Below, in pieces: positions 35,472-45,154 of a stretch of 64,000 nt of DNA (position 1 is its first letter; every line of letters starts with the position of its first letter). This DNA is from Thermochromatium tepidum ATCC 43061 (GTDB lineage Bacteria; Pseudomonadota; Gammaproteobacteria; Chromatiales; Chromatiaceae). The stretch lies in NCBI RefSeq assembly GCF_009664085.1, contig NZ_CP039268.1, positions 67,001-131,000 on the forward strand. The letters are read 5' to 3'. Made by a program: the position numbers and the translations under genes. A model generated the notes under the pieces. The model searched no databases, was not told the DNA's origin, and saw only the letters and a list, made by a program, of their open reading frames with translations.

Positions 35472-36953
35472 TCAATTCAGCCATCCAGGCACGGCGACGT
35501 CGATCCGGCGCATGAGCACAAACCAGAGCACATCGAGCGGCATCACGCGCCAGTGGAAGACTGCCGTCGCGGTGAGCACGAGCATCAGGATGACGCTGGT
35601 CAGGGTATAGGTGCGCTTCAGGCGTGCCTGGCGGTTGCGCGCCGTCTCGATAGAGGGCACCACCGCCAGCAGAGGTATCCGCGTCGCCATCCGGATGGCG
35701 CGTGTGCCGTACAGTCCCTTGTCGAGACGCTCCATCAGCGCCAGGTTGCCCAAGCCGCCTGCGATGGCAAGCGCAAACCCGAGCATCAGGATCGCCAGTC
35801 GATTGGGTTTGTAGGGCGTTTCAGGCACCAGGGGCGGTTCGATCAGCAAGAGGCGTTCGCCCTTGTGGTCGTGTTCGAGCGATTCGGCCAGCTCGGCTTG
35901 CAGACTCTTCTCGCGGATCTCGCGATATTTGGACAGGGCGTGCTCGTAGTCGCGCGTGAGCGCGCGATATTCCTGCTCGACCCGAGTCGCCTTGGTGAGG
36001 CGATCCTCATGGGCGCGCCATTCTTCCTCAAGTTTGACGCGCAGGGCCTTGAGCGCCTCGATCTCGATTTGTACGGCATCGAGCTTGGTGTGCAGCCGGA
36101 TGTAGTCCGGATTGTTGGCGCCCGCTTGCAGCGCGCGTTGATCGCCCATGACCCTGTGGGCTTGGAGGTCCTCCAGAGGGGCCTCGATCGATCCCCCCTC
36201 TTGGGGAGCATCGATGTTGGGGCTGAGCTGGGCGAGCTCGGACTCCAGATCGTGTGCCTGCTGCTGGAGTGCGCGGATCGTCTGCTCATTTTCGCGCAGC
36301 CGCTCCTCGGCGCGGCGCAGGAGTGCCGCCAGTTCGGGAAAATTGTCGCTGGATTCTTTTTTGAAGGTCTCCAGCCTGGCCTTCAGTGTGCGGATCTCGG
36401 CGCCGAGCCACTCGGCCTCGGTCTTAAGAAAGGTGGTCGCCTCGTTCGTAGCTACCGCGCGAAGTTTCAGGTTCTCGTTCAGAAAGAGCGACACCAGTTC
36501 ATTGGTCACTTGCTGGGCGATACTGGCCGAACCGTCCTCGAACGACAGCGAGAAGGCAATGCTGGCTTTTGGACGTCCACTCTGTGGATCCAGGACATCG
36601 GCGCTGATCATGTCGAGCTTGATGTGTTTGCGCATCTCCTCGACGGCCATCTGGATGCCCTCGCGGCGGTGGATGTCGGGATAGAGGTCGTAACGCTCGA
36701 TCAGGGTGCTCAGATTGCTCGTGGTCATCACCCGCTGGCCGATGACCTGGATGCGCTGGTCGGCCCTGACCGGTTCGGGAGGGATCTCCTGAGGTTCGAT
36801 GAGGAGGCTGGCTGTAGATCGATAGGTGGGTGGGATGAGGAGGGCAGCGAGTGTGGCGATCACGAACAGGATGAAGGCGGGTACAATGGCCTGCCATTTG
36901 CGGCGCCTAATGATCGCAATGTAGTCGTCCAGCCTGAGGCGTTGCTCTGCCAC
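35472..36953 (-). CDS. Wzz/GNVR-type polysaccharide chain-length or co-polymerase protein
   Basis: Inner-membrane protein of 493 residues. A Wzz domain opens the protein (LDDYIAIIRRRKWQAIVPAF, first membrane helix about 20-40). A long periplasmic coiled-coil region follows (about 160-370). A second helix lies around 385-410 after PYKPNRLAI, the typical GNVR exit motif. An extra third helix near 450-470 is unusual. It is the membrane partner of the BY-kinase just downstream. The pair probably controls length or export of an exopolysaccharide made elsewhere. Confidence 0.87.
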   Translation of the reverse strand: MAEQRLRLDDYIAIIRRRKWQAIVPAFILFVIATLAALLIPPTYRSTASLLIEPQEIPPEPVRADQRIQVIGQRVMTTSNLSTLIERYDLYPDIHRREGIQMAVEEMRKHIKLDMISADVLDPQSGRPKASIAFSLSFEDGSASIAQQVTNELVSLFLNENLKLRAVATNEATTFLKTEAEWLGAEIRTLKARLETFKKESSDNFPELAALLRRAEERLRENEQTIRALQQQAHDLESELAQLSPNIDAPQEGGSIEAPLEDLQAHRVMGDQRALQAGANNPDYIRLHTKLDAVQIEIEALKALRVKLEEEWRAHEDRLTKATRVEQEYRALTRDYEHALSKYREIREKSLQAELAESLEHDHKGERLLLIEPPLVPETPYKPNRLAILMLGFALAIAGGLGNLALMERLDKGLYGTRAIRMATRIPLLAVVPSIETARNRQARLKRTYTLTSVILMLVLTATAVFHWRVMPLDVLWFVLMRRIDVAVPGWLN

Positions 36954-37164
36954 GAATCAATCCTGACCTTCGCGCCATCTTTCATGATGCGCCCTGGCGT
37001 CTCTGGGGATGGGTCTGACGGATAGATGGCGTGGATGCAGGAAGACGTCTCCCCAGCCGAATTGAAACAGCAAAGTATGGCCTGAGTTGGATCGTCGTCG
37101 TGAAATTAAAAGCAAGACCGCCACCCCCTCGTGGTGGCGCGTCCTCTACTCTAGGGACGGGGCC

Positions 37165-37554
37165 TCAATAGCCCGGAGGCGGGCGCCGTCCACCGTAAGG
37201 CATGGGCATATCCGGGCCTGGACCATAACCCGGACCATAGCCGGGAGGCGGCGGGGGCGGTCCATAACCGCCGCCTCCCGGACCTTGCCTCGGTCCCCAA
37301 CCCTGATTGCCGCCGCCCTGGCCTGGCCCCCAACTCTGGTTGCCGCCACCCTGACCCTGGCCTGGCCCCTGACCTTGAGATCCACCCTGACCCTGCCCCG
37401 GTCGTTGGCCTTGGCCCATGCCTGGGCCCGAACCCTGCTGGGGACCCTGACCATAACCATAACCGCCGGGTTGAGCCTGGACACCTGCGGGCAGAGTCAG
37501 GGCCAGGGTGGCCGTCAGGGCGACACTCGATACATATAAACCGACCTTGTACAT
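37165..37554 (-). CDS. Secreted Gly/Gln/Pro-rich low-complexity protein
   Basis: A 129-residue protein with a clear signal peptide ending near VQAQ. The mature part consists almost entirely of Gly, Gln and Pro with Tyr and Trp. Imperfect tandem units (GQGQ, GGGNQSWGPGQ, GGGNQGWGPRQ) lead to a GYGPGYGPGPD segment and a PPPGY end. No family is recognised. Composition suggests an extracellular matrix or adhesive structural protein. The repeats may be prone to slippage. It lies downstream of the Wzz/BY-kinase pair, which is suggestive but not proof of a link. Confidence 0.65.
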   Translation of the reverse strand: MYKVGLYVSSVALTATLALTLPAGVQAQPGGYGYGQGPQQGSGPGMGQGQRPGQGQGGSQGQGPGQGQGGGNQSWGPGQGGGNQGWGPRQGPGGGGYGPPPPPPGYGPGYGPGPDMPMPYGGRRPPPGY

Positions 37555-37633
37555 AATTTAGACCTCACAATGAGACTTGTTCGTCGTTGTCGCAAACCTG
37601 CTCGGCGCAAATCCGAGACCCTGGAGTCGTGGT

Positions 37634-38089
37634 TTAGCCGAGAAACTCGGCGGTCAGTGCATACTGCTCGCGCATGACATTGCTCTCATCGAGCGCTTCG
37701 TTTTCCATCATGGCACAGCTGACCGCCATGCGTGCCTGAACGGCCGCCTTCCAGGCACGATTCTGCCGCTCGGTCGTGAGTTCATCCGGCGTCAGTGCAG
37801 CGGCGGCGGCCGCCGCGACGAAATGATCGGCCTGTGCCATCCAGTCGGTATCCTTTCCGCAATCAGTATAGCTCTTGACGGCATAGGCGTGGGCCACCCT
37901 GAAGGCATCTTCCAGCTCGGCAAGTGAGACCCCGTCCATGAGTCCGGTATGGATGGCGCGCTTGACGCGCTCGTCGCGGCTCAAATTCATGACCTGGTGT
38001 GCGAACCGGCAACCGAGCTGTCGTTGCTGGTCCGGGTTGAGACGATTGAGTGCCGCGCGGAGATCCTGGTCGTTGTCGATCGTGGCCAT
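37634..38089 (-). CDS. Conserved hypothetical helical protein
   Basis: About 151 residues from the ATG at 38087-38089 (MATIDNDQDL); an upstream in-frame start at 38113 adds only eight residues. It is all-helical and soluble, with an alanine-rich patch near 95-105 and scattered cysteines. No signal peptide or known motif is visible. Codon usage fits its neighbours. I cannot name a function. Confidence 0.65.
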   Translation of the reverse strand: MATIDNDQDLRAALNRLNPDQQRQLGCRFAHQVMNLSRDERVKRAIHTGLMDGVSLAELEDAFRVAHAYAVKSYTDCGKDTDWMAQADHFVAAAAAAALTPDELTTERQNRAWKAAVQARMAVSCAMMENEALDESNVMREQYALTAEFLG

Positions 38090-38247
38090 GGGTCGAGTCC
38101 TCACCTCAGCCAAGGGTTATAGATGTTCAGCCAATGCATCTCAGCAAATTCTTCGCTCGATCACATTGACTTGGGTCACCTTGGGCTGCATCGAGCGGTC
38201 TGGAACGAGGTAGCTAAACCCGGTAGCAAAATCCAGGGGGTTTAAGA

Positions 38248-38278
38248 TTGCAAGGGTGCCGGGATCTTGATGTATAAT
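38248..38278 (+). promoter_or_regulatory. Probable sigma-70 promoter of tRNA-Ser
   Basis: TTGCAA (38248-38253) and a perfect TATAAT (38273-38278) are separated by 19 bases, about 77 bases before the tRNA. A GC-rich stretch follows, as in stable RNA promoters. The spacing is slightly long, so the -35 choice is uncertain while the -10 is convincing. Confidence 0.55.
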
Positions 38279-38354
38279 GCGAGACTTATCGAGCGACAGG
38301 GATGGTGGCTCCGAGCCTGCTTGGGCAAAGAGTCGTCAGTGTCGAGCCCCTCAC

Positions 38355-38448
<94 letters not shown>

Positions 38449-38474
38449 AATTGCAATATCTCCTTGAAAATTCA

Positions 38475-38493
38475 GACCCTCTCGTCGAGGGTC
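38475..38493. terminator. Hairpin between tRNA-Ser and convergent porin gene
   Basis: GACCCTC (38475-38481) pairs with GAGGGTC (38487-38493) around a five-base loop. It lies 30 bases after the tRNA and 16 before the end of the convergent porin gene. There is no strong T-run, so it is only a weak candidate terminator for either side. Confidence 0.35.
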
Positions 38494-38509
38494 CAAGCGA
38501 CGAACCTGG

Positions 38510-39652
38510 CTAGAACTCGACCGCCAGCTGTGCAGTGAAGGTGTTGCCCGACTCGCCGGTACCACCGGCGCGGGTGTTGTAGTCATGATCACGCGCCCAT
38601 TCGAGCCCGAGCGAGGTACGATCGAAAATCTCGGTCGACCAGCCGAGCAGCCAGCGCTCCTTGGGCAGTTCGAGCGCCAGCGCCTCGCGCGTGCCCTGAT
38701 AGCCCGCCGCCACCATCGATTCGGCGCCCAGGAGCGTGAAGCTGTAGCCGGCTTCGATGTTCCAGGCCGAAGGACGCGCTCCCTCGCCCTTGAAGTCCAG
38801 GCTGATCGGGTCGAAGGCGTCGGACGCCGACAGATATTCGCCGATGAGGCTAAAGGGACCGAAGCTCGCGGTCGCGTTGAGGGTCCAGCCGGCGGTGCGC
38901 TCGGTCGGATCGATGCTCAGGCTCGGGTCGACCTCGGCGGCGCCGACCCGGTTGTCGTTGATGATCTCATGTAGGCTGTCCGAGTCACCGAGGTCGTTGA
39001 TATAACCGGTACCCACCGACCAGGCCCAGTCATCGCCTTCCTGCACAAACCCGAGATTGGCGCCCCAACCCTGGATCCGATCCTTCCCCTTGACCTTGTT
39101 GTCGCCATTGAAGACATAGACACCACCCGAGAGGCCGCTGTGCTCGAAACCCAGTTGCAGCGCCGTCTCGCGTGTCTCGCCGATCTCCAGTGTCAGCGGA
39201 TCGGAGACCAGATTGGTCTCATAGACCCCGAAGGGCACATAGACCTGACCGGCGGTGAGGAACAATGGCGAGACATCGGGGTTGGCGAGCGTCAGATAGG
39301 CGGTGTCGACCTCGAGATCGGTCTCGTCCTGCTCGTAAAGGAAGGAGATCCCGGCCTCGACCCAGTCTTTGAGCTGGGAGCGGATGCCCAATTCGGCCGT
39401 GGCCAGTCGGATGTCGCTCTCGCTGTCACCCTCGTAGGCTGAGCGATCGCTGGCCTCGACCTCGATCAGACCTGTGATCTCGATGTCGAGATGACGATAC
39501 CAAGCAGGCACTGAGTCAGTCTCAGCCTGCTTAGCCTGCTTGTGGTCGAGCGATTCATCGAGACGTTCGAGACGCTTGGGTTCGCCCGTGGCCTGGACGG
39601 TTGCGGCGGCGAGCATGAGTGTGATGGCGGTGGAGACTGGTTGGATTCTCAA
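38510..39652 (-). CDS. Outer-membrane beta-barrel protein, LbtU-type siderophore porin
   Basis: A 380-residue outer-membrane protein with a signal peptide (cleaved near VQA), a short helical segment, and then alternating beta strands ending in an aromatic C-terminal FTAQLAVEF. The pattern, with IEITGLIEVEASDRSAYEG and FLTAGQVYVPFGVYETNLVSDP, resembles LbtU-family siderophore porins. A Fur-box candidate lies 77-91 bases upstream, consistent with iron control. A generic carbohydrate or phosphate porin cannot be excluded. No TonB plug domain is present. Confidence 0.8.
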   Translation of the reverse strand: MRIQPVSTAITLMLAAATVQATGEPKRLERLDESLDHKQAKQAETDSVPAWYRHLDIEITGLIEVEASDRSAYEGDSESDIRLATAELGIRSQLKDWVEAGISFLYEQDETDLEVDTAYLTLANPDVSPLFLTAGQVYVPFGVYETNLVSDPLTLEIGETRETALQLGFEHSGLSGGVYVFNGDNKVKGKDRIQGWGANLGFVQEGDDWAWSVGTGYINDLGDSDSLHEIINDNRVGAAEVDPSLSIDPTERTAGWTLNATASFGPFSLIGEYLSASDAFDPISLDFKGEGARPSAWNIEAGYSFTLLGAESMVAAGYQGTREALALELPKERWLLGWSTEIFDRTSLGLEWARDHDYNTRAGGTGESGNTFTAQLAVEF

Positions 39653-39728
39653 GGGTCGTTCTCCTGGTCGAGTCGATGTCGATCAAGTGGACAAAGTTAA
39701 GGTGCGTAAAACATATCTGCTTAAATAA

Positions 39729-39743
39729 TGAAAATAATTATCA
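39729..39743 (-). promoter_or_regulatory. Candidate Fur box upstream of the LbtU-like porin
   Basis: TGAAAATAATTATCA matches the 7-1-7 Fur consensus TGATAATnATTATCA at 13 of 14 defined positions. It lies in an AT-rich patch 77-91 bases upstream of the porin start. The fur gene itself is in this window at 58646. No other gene starts close by on the plus strand. Confidence 0.6.
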
Positions 39744-39843
39744 ATATGATATATGGCGGACGACACAGGTTGTAAAGTCCTGGCGTCATGAGGGTTGGGA
39801 TAATGATGTCCCGGACGATTAGTGGCTGGGAGCGCCGGCAGGA

Positions 39844-40317
39844 TCAGGGCAGTCGGCGAATGGCCTCGAGGGCTGTTTCGTAGCGTTGACGAAGCTCTTC
39901 GGGTAGTTTGGAATCCTTGGCACCCTGGCAGCCGCCGGCCGCTTGCAGTCGCGCGAGGAAATCACTTTCGAGCCGGGCCTGCGCGCGACGATAGCCGCGC
40001 TCGGGAAAGAAGTCATCCTGGACCGTGAGCACGGTCGTGCGTAGCTTGCCTACGATGAGCTTGTTGAGGTTCTCAGTCCGCCGTCCGGAGACCTCGCCCC
40101 GGCAGCGGCTGTAATAGGCGTCGAGATCGGCGGCGGCCTCGACCGCCTCCACCAGCAGGGCTTGCGTCTCGGCGTCGAGCTCGGATCTGGCCATGACCGC
40201 CGGCAGGCTAAGCAGGCCGCCGATCAACAGCCCGATCAGATAGCCACCCCAGGGTTGCTGTCGCTCGCCAGCAGGGGCATGGATTCTGGATGTCGGGGTG
40301 TCGGCTTTGCTTTGCAC
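39844..40317 (-). CDS. Hypothetical exported or membrane-anchored protein
   Basis: A 157-residue protein starting with GTG at 40315-40317 after GAGG. One hydrophobic segment (about 25-43, GGYLIGLLIGGLLSLPAVM) acts as a signal anchor. The rest is a charged helical domain with two cysteines (YYSRCRGEVSG and AAGGCQGAKD) that could form a disulfide in the periplasm. No family is recognised. It begins 12 bp after the SDR gene ends, so it is likely in the same transcript. Confidence 0.65.
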   Translation of the reverse strand: MQSKADTPTSRIHAPAGERQQPWGGYLIGLLIGGLLSLPAVMARSELDAETQALLVEAVEAAADLDAYYSRCRGEVSGRRTENLNKLIVGKLRTTVLTVQDDFFPERGYRRAQARLESDFLARLQAAGGCQGAKDSKLPEELRQRYETALEAIRRLP

Positions 40318-40329
40318 GATGATCCTCAG

Positions 40330-41043
40330 CTAGCTGCGTCCGTATACGGGGATGGCCGCCCCAGTGATGCCGCGCGACAGGTCTGACGCCAGAAAGACGA
40401 TGACGTCGGCCAGGGCATCCAGTCCAACCCAGTTGGAAGGATCCTGGTCGGGCATGGCCGCGCGGTTCTGGGGCGTGTCCAGGGTACCTGGCAGGACGCA
40501 GTTTACCCGGATTCCGTTCGATTTGAGTTCATCGGCAAGCGTCTCGGTGAGGGTGACGACGGCGGCCTTGGAGATGCAGTAAGGCCCCATGTGGCCGAGG
40601 CCACGCAGGGCCGCGCGCGCGGCAACATTGACGATGGTGCCCTGACCAGCCGCCAACAGCTTCGGCACCACCGCGCGCGCGCAATGGAAGGCGGTGCGGG
40701 CGTTGAGGTCGAGCATGGCGTTCCAGTCGGCGTCGGTCGTGTCCTGGATCGCCGGTCCCATCCTGAAGCCACCGGCGATGTTGATCAGACCCTGGATGGC
40801 ACCGAAATGGCCTTCGACCTGCTCGACCATGGCCGTGACCTGTTCCGAGTCGAGCAGATCGACGCTGATGACCAATGACTCGGTGCCGGCTGGCAGTGTC
40901 GCCTGGGTGCGGTGCAACGCCTCCGGATTGCGCCCGATCAGGACAGTCCGCGCGCCCTGAGCCGCAAAGGCGCGCGCCGTGGCAGCACCCAGGTTGCCCG
41001 AGGCGCCGGTGATGAGGATGGTTTTGTCTTTGAGATCGCGCAT
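40330..41043 (-). CDS. Short-chain dehydrogenase/reductase (SDR)
   Basis: Classical SDR of 237 residues. The cofactor motif is TGASGNLG, the catalytic YCISKAA carries Tyr and Lys, and the substrate-loop region reads GIRVNCVLPGTLDTPQNR. An Arg at the end of strand 2 (VLIGRN) suggests NADP(H). It resembles FabG-like ketoreductases but the substrate is unknown. It sits upstream of a small exported protein on the same strand and is divergent from lapB. Confidence 0.9.
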   Translation of the reverse strand: MRDLKDKTILITGASGNLGAATARAFAAQGARTVLIGRNPEALHRTQATLPAGTESLVISVDLLDSEQVTAMVEQVEGHFGAIQGLINIAGGFRMGPAIQDTTDADWNAMLDLNARTAFHCARAVVPKLLAAGQGTIVNVAARAALRGLGHMGPYCISKAAVVTLTETLADELKSNGIRVNCVLPGTLDTPQNRAAMPDQDPSNWVGLDALADVIVFLASDLSRGITGAAIPVYGRS

Positions 41044-41339
41044 GTCGTCGAATCCTTGGATTGAGTATTGGGTGGAAGTCCGCTGTATGATCTAGATCAG
41101 ACATCACCAGGTGTGGGGGCGCGATGCGCCGACGGACGGTTCCCGAATCATGCGAGTCGGCCCGCTTGTCTTTATGATTACGATCTCGAGCATGGATCGC
41201 GCATTAGAATCCCAGGTCGTCGGCCTGGTTGTGCCCCCAGTTTCTGGATATCGGGGCTTCTCTTCGCTAGATCCATCCATGGGGAAGAGGCGGTGTCGAA
41301 TTGGAGACCCGTAGGGCAAGGTGTCTTGCGGAGGGGCGC
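41044..41339. other. Intergenic region between SDR and lapB
   Basis: About 300 bp without a convincing gene. The small gene lapA, which precedes lapB in enterobacteria, is not present: the only open frame here has no membrane segments and poor codon character. Promoters for both divergent genes must lie here; none is clear by eye. Confidence 0.5.
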
Positions 41340-42527
41340 ATGATCGAGTGGCTCTTTCTGCTCCTGCCTGTGGCGGCGGCCTCGGGTTGGTGGCTGGCGC
41401 GCCGCGATCTGCGTCGCAAGCTCGATGTCTCACCTGCCGCGCATCCGGATTTTCTGCGCGGTCTAAATTATCTGCTTGAGGAGCAGCCGGACAAGGCCAT
41501 CGATCTCTTCCTGCGTCTGACCGAGGTCGACAGCGAGACGGCCGAGACGCATCTGGCGCTCGGTAGTCTGTTCCGGCGTCGTGGTGAGGTCGATCGCGCC
41601 ATCCGCATCCATCAAAATCTGGTCGAACGACGGCATCTGGGTCCGGACGTGCGCGGTTTCGCGCTCTTCGAGCTAGGGCAGGACTACATGAGCGCCGGGC
41701 TGCTCGATCGGGCCGAGGCGCTGTTTGAGGAGCTCGTTGGGTTGGGGTTGCACAGTCAGCGCGCGCTCCAGGCCCTGCGCGAGATCTACCAGCGCGAGCG
41801 CGACTGGAGCCGCTGCCTGGAGGTGGCCGCCCAGCTCGAGTCCCTGACCGGACAGCCGCTCACGATCGAGATCGCGCACTATCATTGCGAGTTGGCCGAG
41901 GAGGCGCGGCGGCGGCAGGATGAGGCCGGTGCGCGCGAGCAACTGAACCGGGCGCAGGTCATCCAACCCGACTGTGTCCGCGCGGCCATGCTAGAAGGCT
42001 TTATGGCACTGGAGGAGGGCGATGTCGCAAGTGCCGCCGTGCTCTTCAAGCGTGTCGCCGAACGCGGATCGACCTATGTCCCCGAGATCCTGCCGGCCCT
42101 GATCGAGTCTATGGAGCGCCTGGGCGAGGACGTGATCGCGCAGCTTGAGACCCTGGCCGCGGATCGTGCCGGTCCGCACCTGATGCTGGCACTGAGCGAG
42201 CGCGTCGAACGGGCGCGTGGCCCTGAGGCGGCCCTGGATCTGCTGGCCGACTATCTGGCGCGCTGGGCCGATCTAGCGGTGCTGGAGCGCTTCCTCGACC
42301 TGCGCGCGCGCACCTCGGATCCAGGAGGACCGTCCCACCGCTATGCGCGGGTCGCGCTCGGCGTGGCGCGTCATCTGTTGCAGCGTCAGTCGGTCTATCA
42401 GTGCGAGCAATGCGGGTTTCAGGCGCGCACACTGCATTGGCAGTGTCCAAGCTGTCGCCATTGGGGCACGGTCGTCGCTGTACTGCCCGATCCCATTCAG
42501 GACGAGATGACAGCGCCGCCGGCCTGA
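41340..42527 (+). CDS. lapB: Lipopolysaccharide assembly protein LapB (YciM)
   Basis: Membrane-anchored TPR protein that acts with FtsH to control LpxC and so LPS synthesis. From the ATG at 41340 (GGAGGGG upstream) come one N-terminal transmembrane helix ([17 protein letters not shown]), several TPR repeats (about 45-330), and a C-terminal rubredoxin-like zinc site, [11 protein letters not shown] with [10 protein letters not shown]. The 395 residues are normal. Its partner ftsH is also in the window. pyrF follows 55 bp downstream, as in enterobacteria. Confidence 0.95.
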   Translation: MIEWLFLLLPVAAASGWWLARRDLRRKLDVSPAAHPDFLRGLNYLLEEQPDKAIDLFLRLTEVDSETAETHLALGSLFRRRGEVDRAIRIHQNLVERRHLGPDVRGFALFELGQDYMSAGLLDRAEALFEELVGLGLHSQRALQALREIYQRERDWSRCLEVAAQLESLTGQPLTIEIAHYHCELAEEARRRQDEAGAREQLNRAQVIQPDCVRAAMLEGFMALEEGDVASAAVLFKRVAERGSTYVPEILPALIESMERLGEDVIAQLETLAADRAGPHLMLALSERVERARGPEAALDLLADYLARWADLAVLERFLDLRARTSDPGGPSHRYARVALGVARHLLQRQSVYQCEQCGFQARTLHWQCPSCRHWGTVVAVLPDPIQDEMTAPPA

Positions 42528-42582
42528 GTCCCGACGACAGGATTTCAGCCGCAACCAATTCACTAGAGACCATTCAAGATCC

Positions 42583-43293
42583 GTGACTCAGGTCAAACCC
42601 CTCATCGTCGCCCTCGATTTTGCCGCTGAGGCACCGGCCCTAGCACTGGTCGAACGCCTCGACCCGGTGCGCTGCCGGCTGAAGGTCGGCAAGGAACTCT
42701 TCACCCGGCTTGGTCCGGCCTTCGTCGAACGGCTCCAGCGGCTGGGCTTTGAGATCTTTCTCGACCTCAAATTCCACGACATCCCCAACACGGTCGCCGC
42801 CGCCTGCGCGGCGGCGGCCGATCTGGGGGTATGGATGGTCAATGTCCATGTCGTGGGCGGACGCACCATGCTGGAGGCGGCGCGCGAACGTCTGAGCCGC
42901 TATGAGCGTCCGCCGCTCTTGATCGGGGTCACGGTACTGACCAGTCTCGACCGCGCCGATCTAGCGGCCATTGGGTGTCCGGGCGAGCCACGCGAGCGGG
43001 TGCTGAGTCTGGCACATCTGGCCCATGAGGCCGGTCTGGACGGCGTCGTCTGCTCGCCGCTAGAGACGGCCCAGGTACGTGCGGCGTTCGGTCCGGCCTT
43101 CCGGCTGATCACGCCCGGCGTGCGCCCGGAGGGCTCTGTGAGCGGCGATCAGAAACGCGTCATGACCCCCGCCGCGGCCCTGGCCGCCGGCGCCGATTAT
43201 CTGGTGATCGGGCGCCCCATCACCCAGGCGCCCGACCCTTTATCCGTGATCGAAGCGATCGATCGATCCTGTATGAACGTTCTGGAGAATTGA
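42583..43293 (+). CDS. pyrF: Orotidine 5'-phosphate decarboxylase
   Basis: Last step of UMP synthesis. The TIM-barrel protein of 236 residues contains the catalytic [11 protein letters not shown] (Asp-Lys-x-x-Asp). VALDF opens the barrel, and [11 protein letters not shown] and [12 protein letters not shown] bind phosphate. It begins with GTG at 42583. The next gene, galU, starts six bases after its stop and uses its product pathway (UTP). Confidence 0.97.
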   Translation: MTQVKPLIVALDFAAEAPALALVERLDPVRCRLKVGKELFTRLGPAFVERLQRLGFEIFLDLKFHDIPNTVAAACAAAADLGVWMVNVHVVGGRTMLEAARERLSRYERPPLLIGVTVLTSLDRADLAAIGCPGEPRERVLSLAHLAHEAGLDGVVCSPLETAQVRAAFGPAFRLITPGVRPEGSVSGDQKRVMTPAAALAAGADYLVIGRPITQAPDPLSVIEAIDRSCMNVLEN

Positions 43294-43298
43294 CATCT

Positions 43299-44180
43299 AT
43301 GTCCAAGGTCCGCAAGGCAGTCTTTCCAGTCGCCGGCATGGGCACACGCTTTCTACCGGCGACCAAGGCCAGTCCCAAGGAAATGCTGCCCATCGTCGAC
43401 AAACCCCTGATCCAGTACGCCGCCGAGGAGGCCGAGGCCGGCGGTGCGGATCAACTGGTCTTCATCACCGGGCGCAACAAGCGCTCGATCGAGGACCATT
43501 TCGATACCGCCTATGAGCTTGAATCCGAGCTGGAGCGCGCCGGCAAAGACAAGCTGCTCGACATCGTGCGCAATGTCCTGCCCGGATCGGCATCCTGTAT
43601 CTATGTGCGTCAGGCCGTCGCCCTGGGGCTGGGTCATGCCGTGCTGTGCGCCAAGCCGGTGGTCGGTGACGAGCCCTTTGCGGTAATCCTGGCCGACGAC
43701 CTTATTCGCTCCAAAGGCAAGGGCGTAGTCGCCCAGATGGCCGAGGTCTATGCCCGTCACGGGTGCAGCGTGCTGAGCGTCCAGGAGGTAGCGCGCGAGG
43801 AGACCAACAAATACGGGATCGTTCAGGTCGAAAAAGACACCGATGGGACCCTGCGGGTGATCTCCATCGTCGAAAAGCCCCATCCGTCCGAGGCGCCTTC
43901 TAATCTGGCCGTGGTCGGGCGCTATCTGCTTACCCCGCGCATCTTCGACAAGCTCGAGCGCATCGGCAGGGGCGCGGGCGGTGAGATCCAGCTGACCGAC
44001 GGCATCTCGGAGCTACTCCAGGACGAACCCGTGATCGCCTATCCCTTCGAGGGCAAGCGCTACGACTGCGGCAGTAAGCTCGGCTATCTGGAGGCCACGG
44101 TAGAATACGCCCTGGCGCATCCGGAGCTCGGTGAGCGTTTCGCAGACTATCTGCGTAGGCTCGTGGAGGATCTCGCCTAA
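43299..44180 (+). CDS. galU: UTP-glucose-1-phosphate uridylyltransferase
   Basis: Makes UDP-glucose for polysaccharide, LPS and glycogen-related pathways. The nucleotidyl-transfer signature [22 protein letters not shown] is at the N-terminus, with [18 protein letters not shown] later. ATG at 43299 follows TGGAGAA; the in-frame TTG at 43290 is rejected. The 293 residues are typical. It lies just downstream of pyrF. Confidence 0.97.
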   Translation: MSKVRKAVFPVAGMGTRFLPATKASPKEMLPIVDKPLIQYAAEEAEAGGADQLVFITGRNKRSIEDHFDTAYELESELERAGKDKLLDIVRNVLPGSASCIYVRQAVALGLGHAVLCAKPVVGDEPFAVILADDLIRSKGKGVVAQMAEVYARHGCSVLSVQEVAREETNKYGIVQVEKDTDGTLRVISIVEKPHPSEAPSNLAVVGRYLLTPRIFDKLERIGRGAGGEIQLTDGISELLQDEPVIAYPFEGKRYDCGSKLGYLEATVEYALAHPELGERFADYLRRLVEDLA

Positions 44181-44228
44181 TCGCCGCACACTGCCGCCGA
44201 GGATTGGCGCGGCCTGACGCCATATCCG

Positions 44229-45146
44229 CTATCGAACATTGAACGCAAGGCTCAAGCGCGGGGGGACGCGCTCGATACGCCAGGTGGCTGCTGCACGTCG
44301 CCAGAAGGCGCGTGGCGAGGCGGCATCATCGAGCGGTTCTTGTCCAAGCAAACGCCAGGCCAGCCGCAGGGCAGGCAGCGGGTTGTCATCCTCAACGGGC
44401 GCGGCAGCCAGTGACTTGCTCAGCTTGCGTCCCTGGTCGTCGAGCACCAGCGGGACATGGGCATGGCTGGGTGTGGGCAGACCCAGCGCCCGTTGCAGTC
44501 CGATCTGACGCGGTGTCGAGAGCAACAGGTCGGCGCCGCGCACCACATGGGTGATGCCCTGCCAGGCATCGTCGACCACCACGGCGAGCTGATAGGCATG
44601 GAAGCCGTCGGCACGTCGGAGCACAAAATCCCCGATCGACTCAGCGACCGAATGGCCCTGCCGCCCCTGGATCCGATCCTTGAAATAGATGGGCTCAGTC
44701 GCGGTGCGCAGACGCAGACTGCGCGCGCGTCGTCCGGGCGCCAGACCGTCGCGACAGGTACCGGGATAGATAGGCCCCTCCAGTCCAACTCTGGCGCGGC
44801 CAGCGATCTCGGCGCGACTGCATCCGCAGCCATAGATCAGCCCGAGCGCATCCAGACGGGCGAGTGCCGCGTCATAGGCGTCGCGACGCGCGCTCTGGAA
44901 TACCACGGGCTCGTCCCATTCGAAGCCAAAGGCACGCAGTGTGCGCTGAATGGCCTCGGCGGCTCCGTGAACCTCGCGCAGGCGGTCCAGATCCTCGATG
45001 CGCAACAGCCAGACGCCATCCTGGGCACGCGCGTCGGCATAACTCGCGACCGCTGCGAGCAATGAACCAAAGTGGAGCGGGCCAGTCGGGGAGGGGGCGA
45101 AGCGCCCCCGGTAACTGGACGCAACCGCGGGGACCTCACCATTCAT
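44229..45146 (-). CDS. gluQ: Glutamyl-Q tRNA(Asp) synthetase
   Basis: Truncated glutamyl-tRNA synthetase paralogue that attaches glutamate to queuosine in tRNA(Asp). FAPSPTGPLHFGSLLAA is the HIGH-like signature, GRKLSKS the KMSKS-like one, and CGCSRAEI with PGTCRDG supplies zinc ligands. It has no anticodon-binding domain. At 305 residues the length is normal. It follows dksA by eight bases in the same direction, the classic dksA-gluQ arrangement. Confidence 0.96.
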   Translation of the reverse strand: MNGEVPAVASSYRGRFAPSPTGPLHFGSLLAAVASYADARAQDGVWLLRIEDLDRLREVHGAAEAIQRTLRAFGFEWDEPVVFQSARRDAYDAALARLDALGLIYGCGCSRAEIAGRARVGLEGPIYPGTCRDGLAPGRRARSLRLRTATEPIYFKDRIQGRQGHSVAESIGDFVLRRADGFHAYQLAVVVDDAWQGITHVVRGADLLLSTPRQIGLQRALGLPTPSHAHVPLVLDDQGRKLSKSLAAAPVEDDNPLPALRLAWRLLGQEPLDDAASPRAFWRRAAATWRIERVPPRLSLAFNVR

Positions 45147-45154
45147 GCGCGAAC

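Noticed and set aside
41068-41343. A 91-residue frame upstream of lapB as a possible lapA
   Set aside because: LapA has two membrane helices; this frame has none and no family resemblance.
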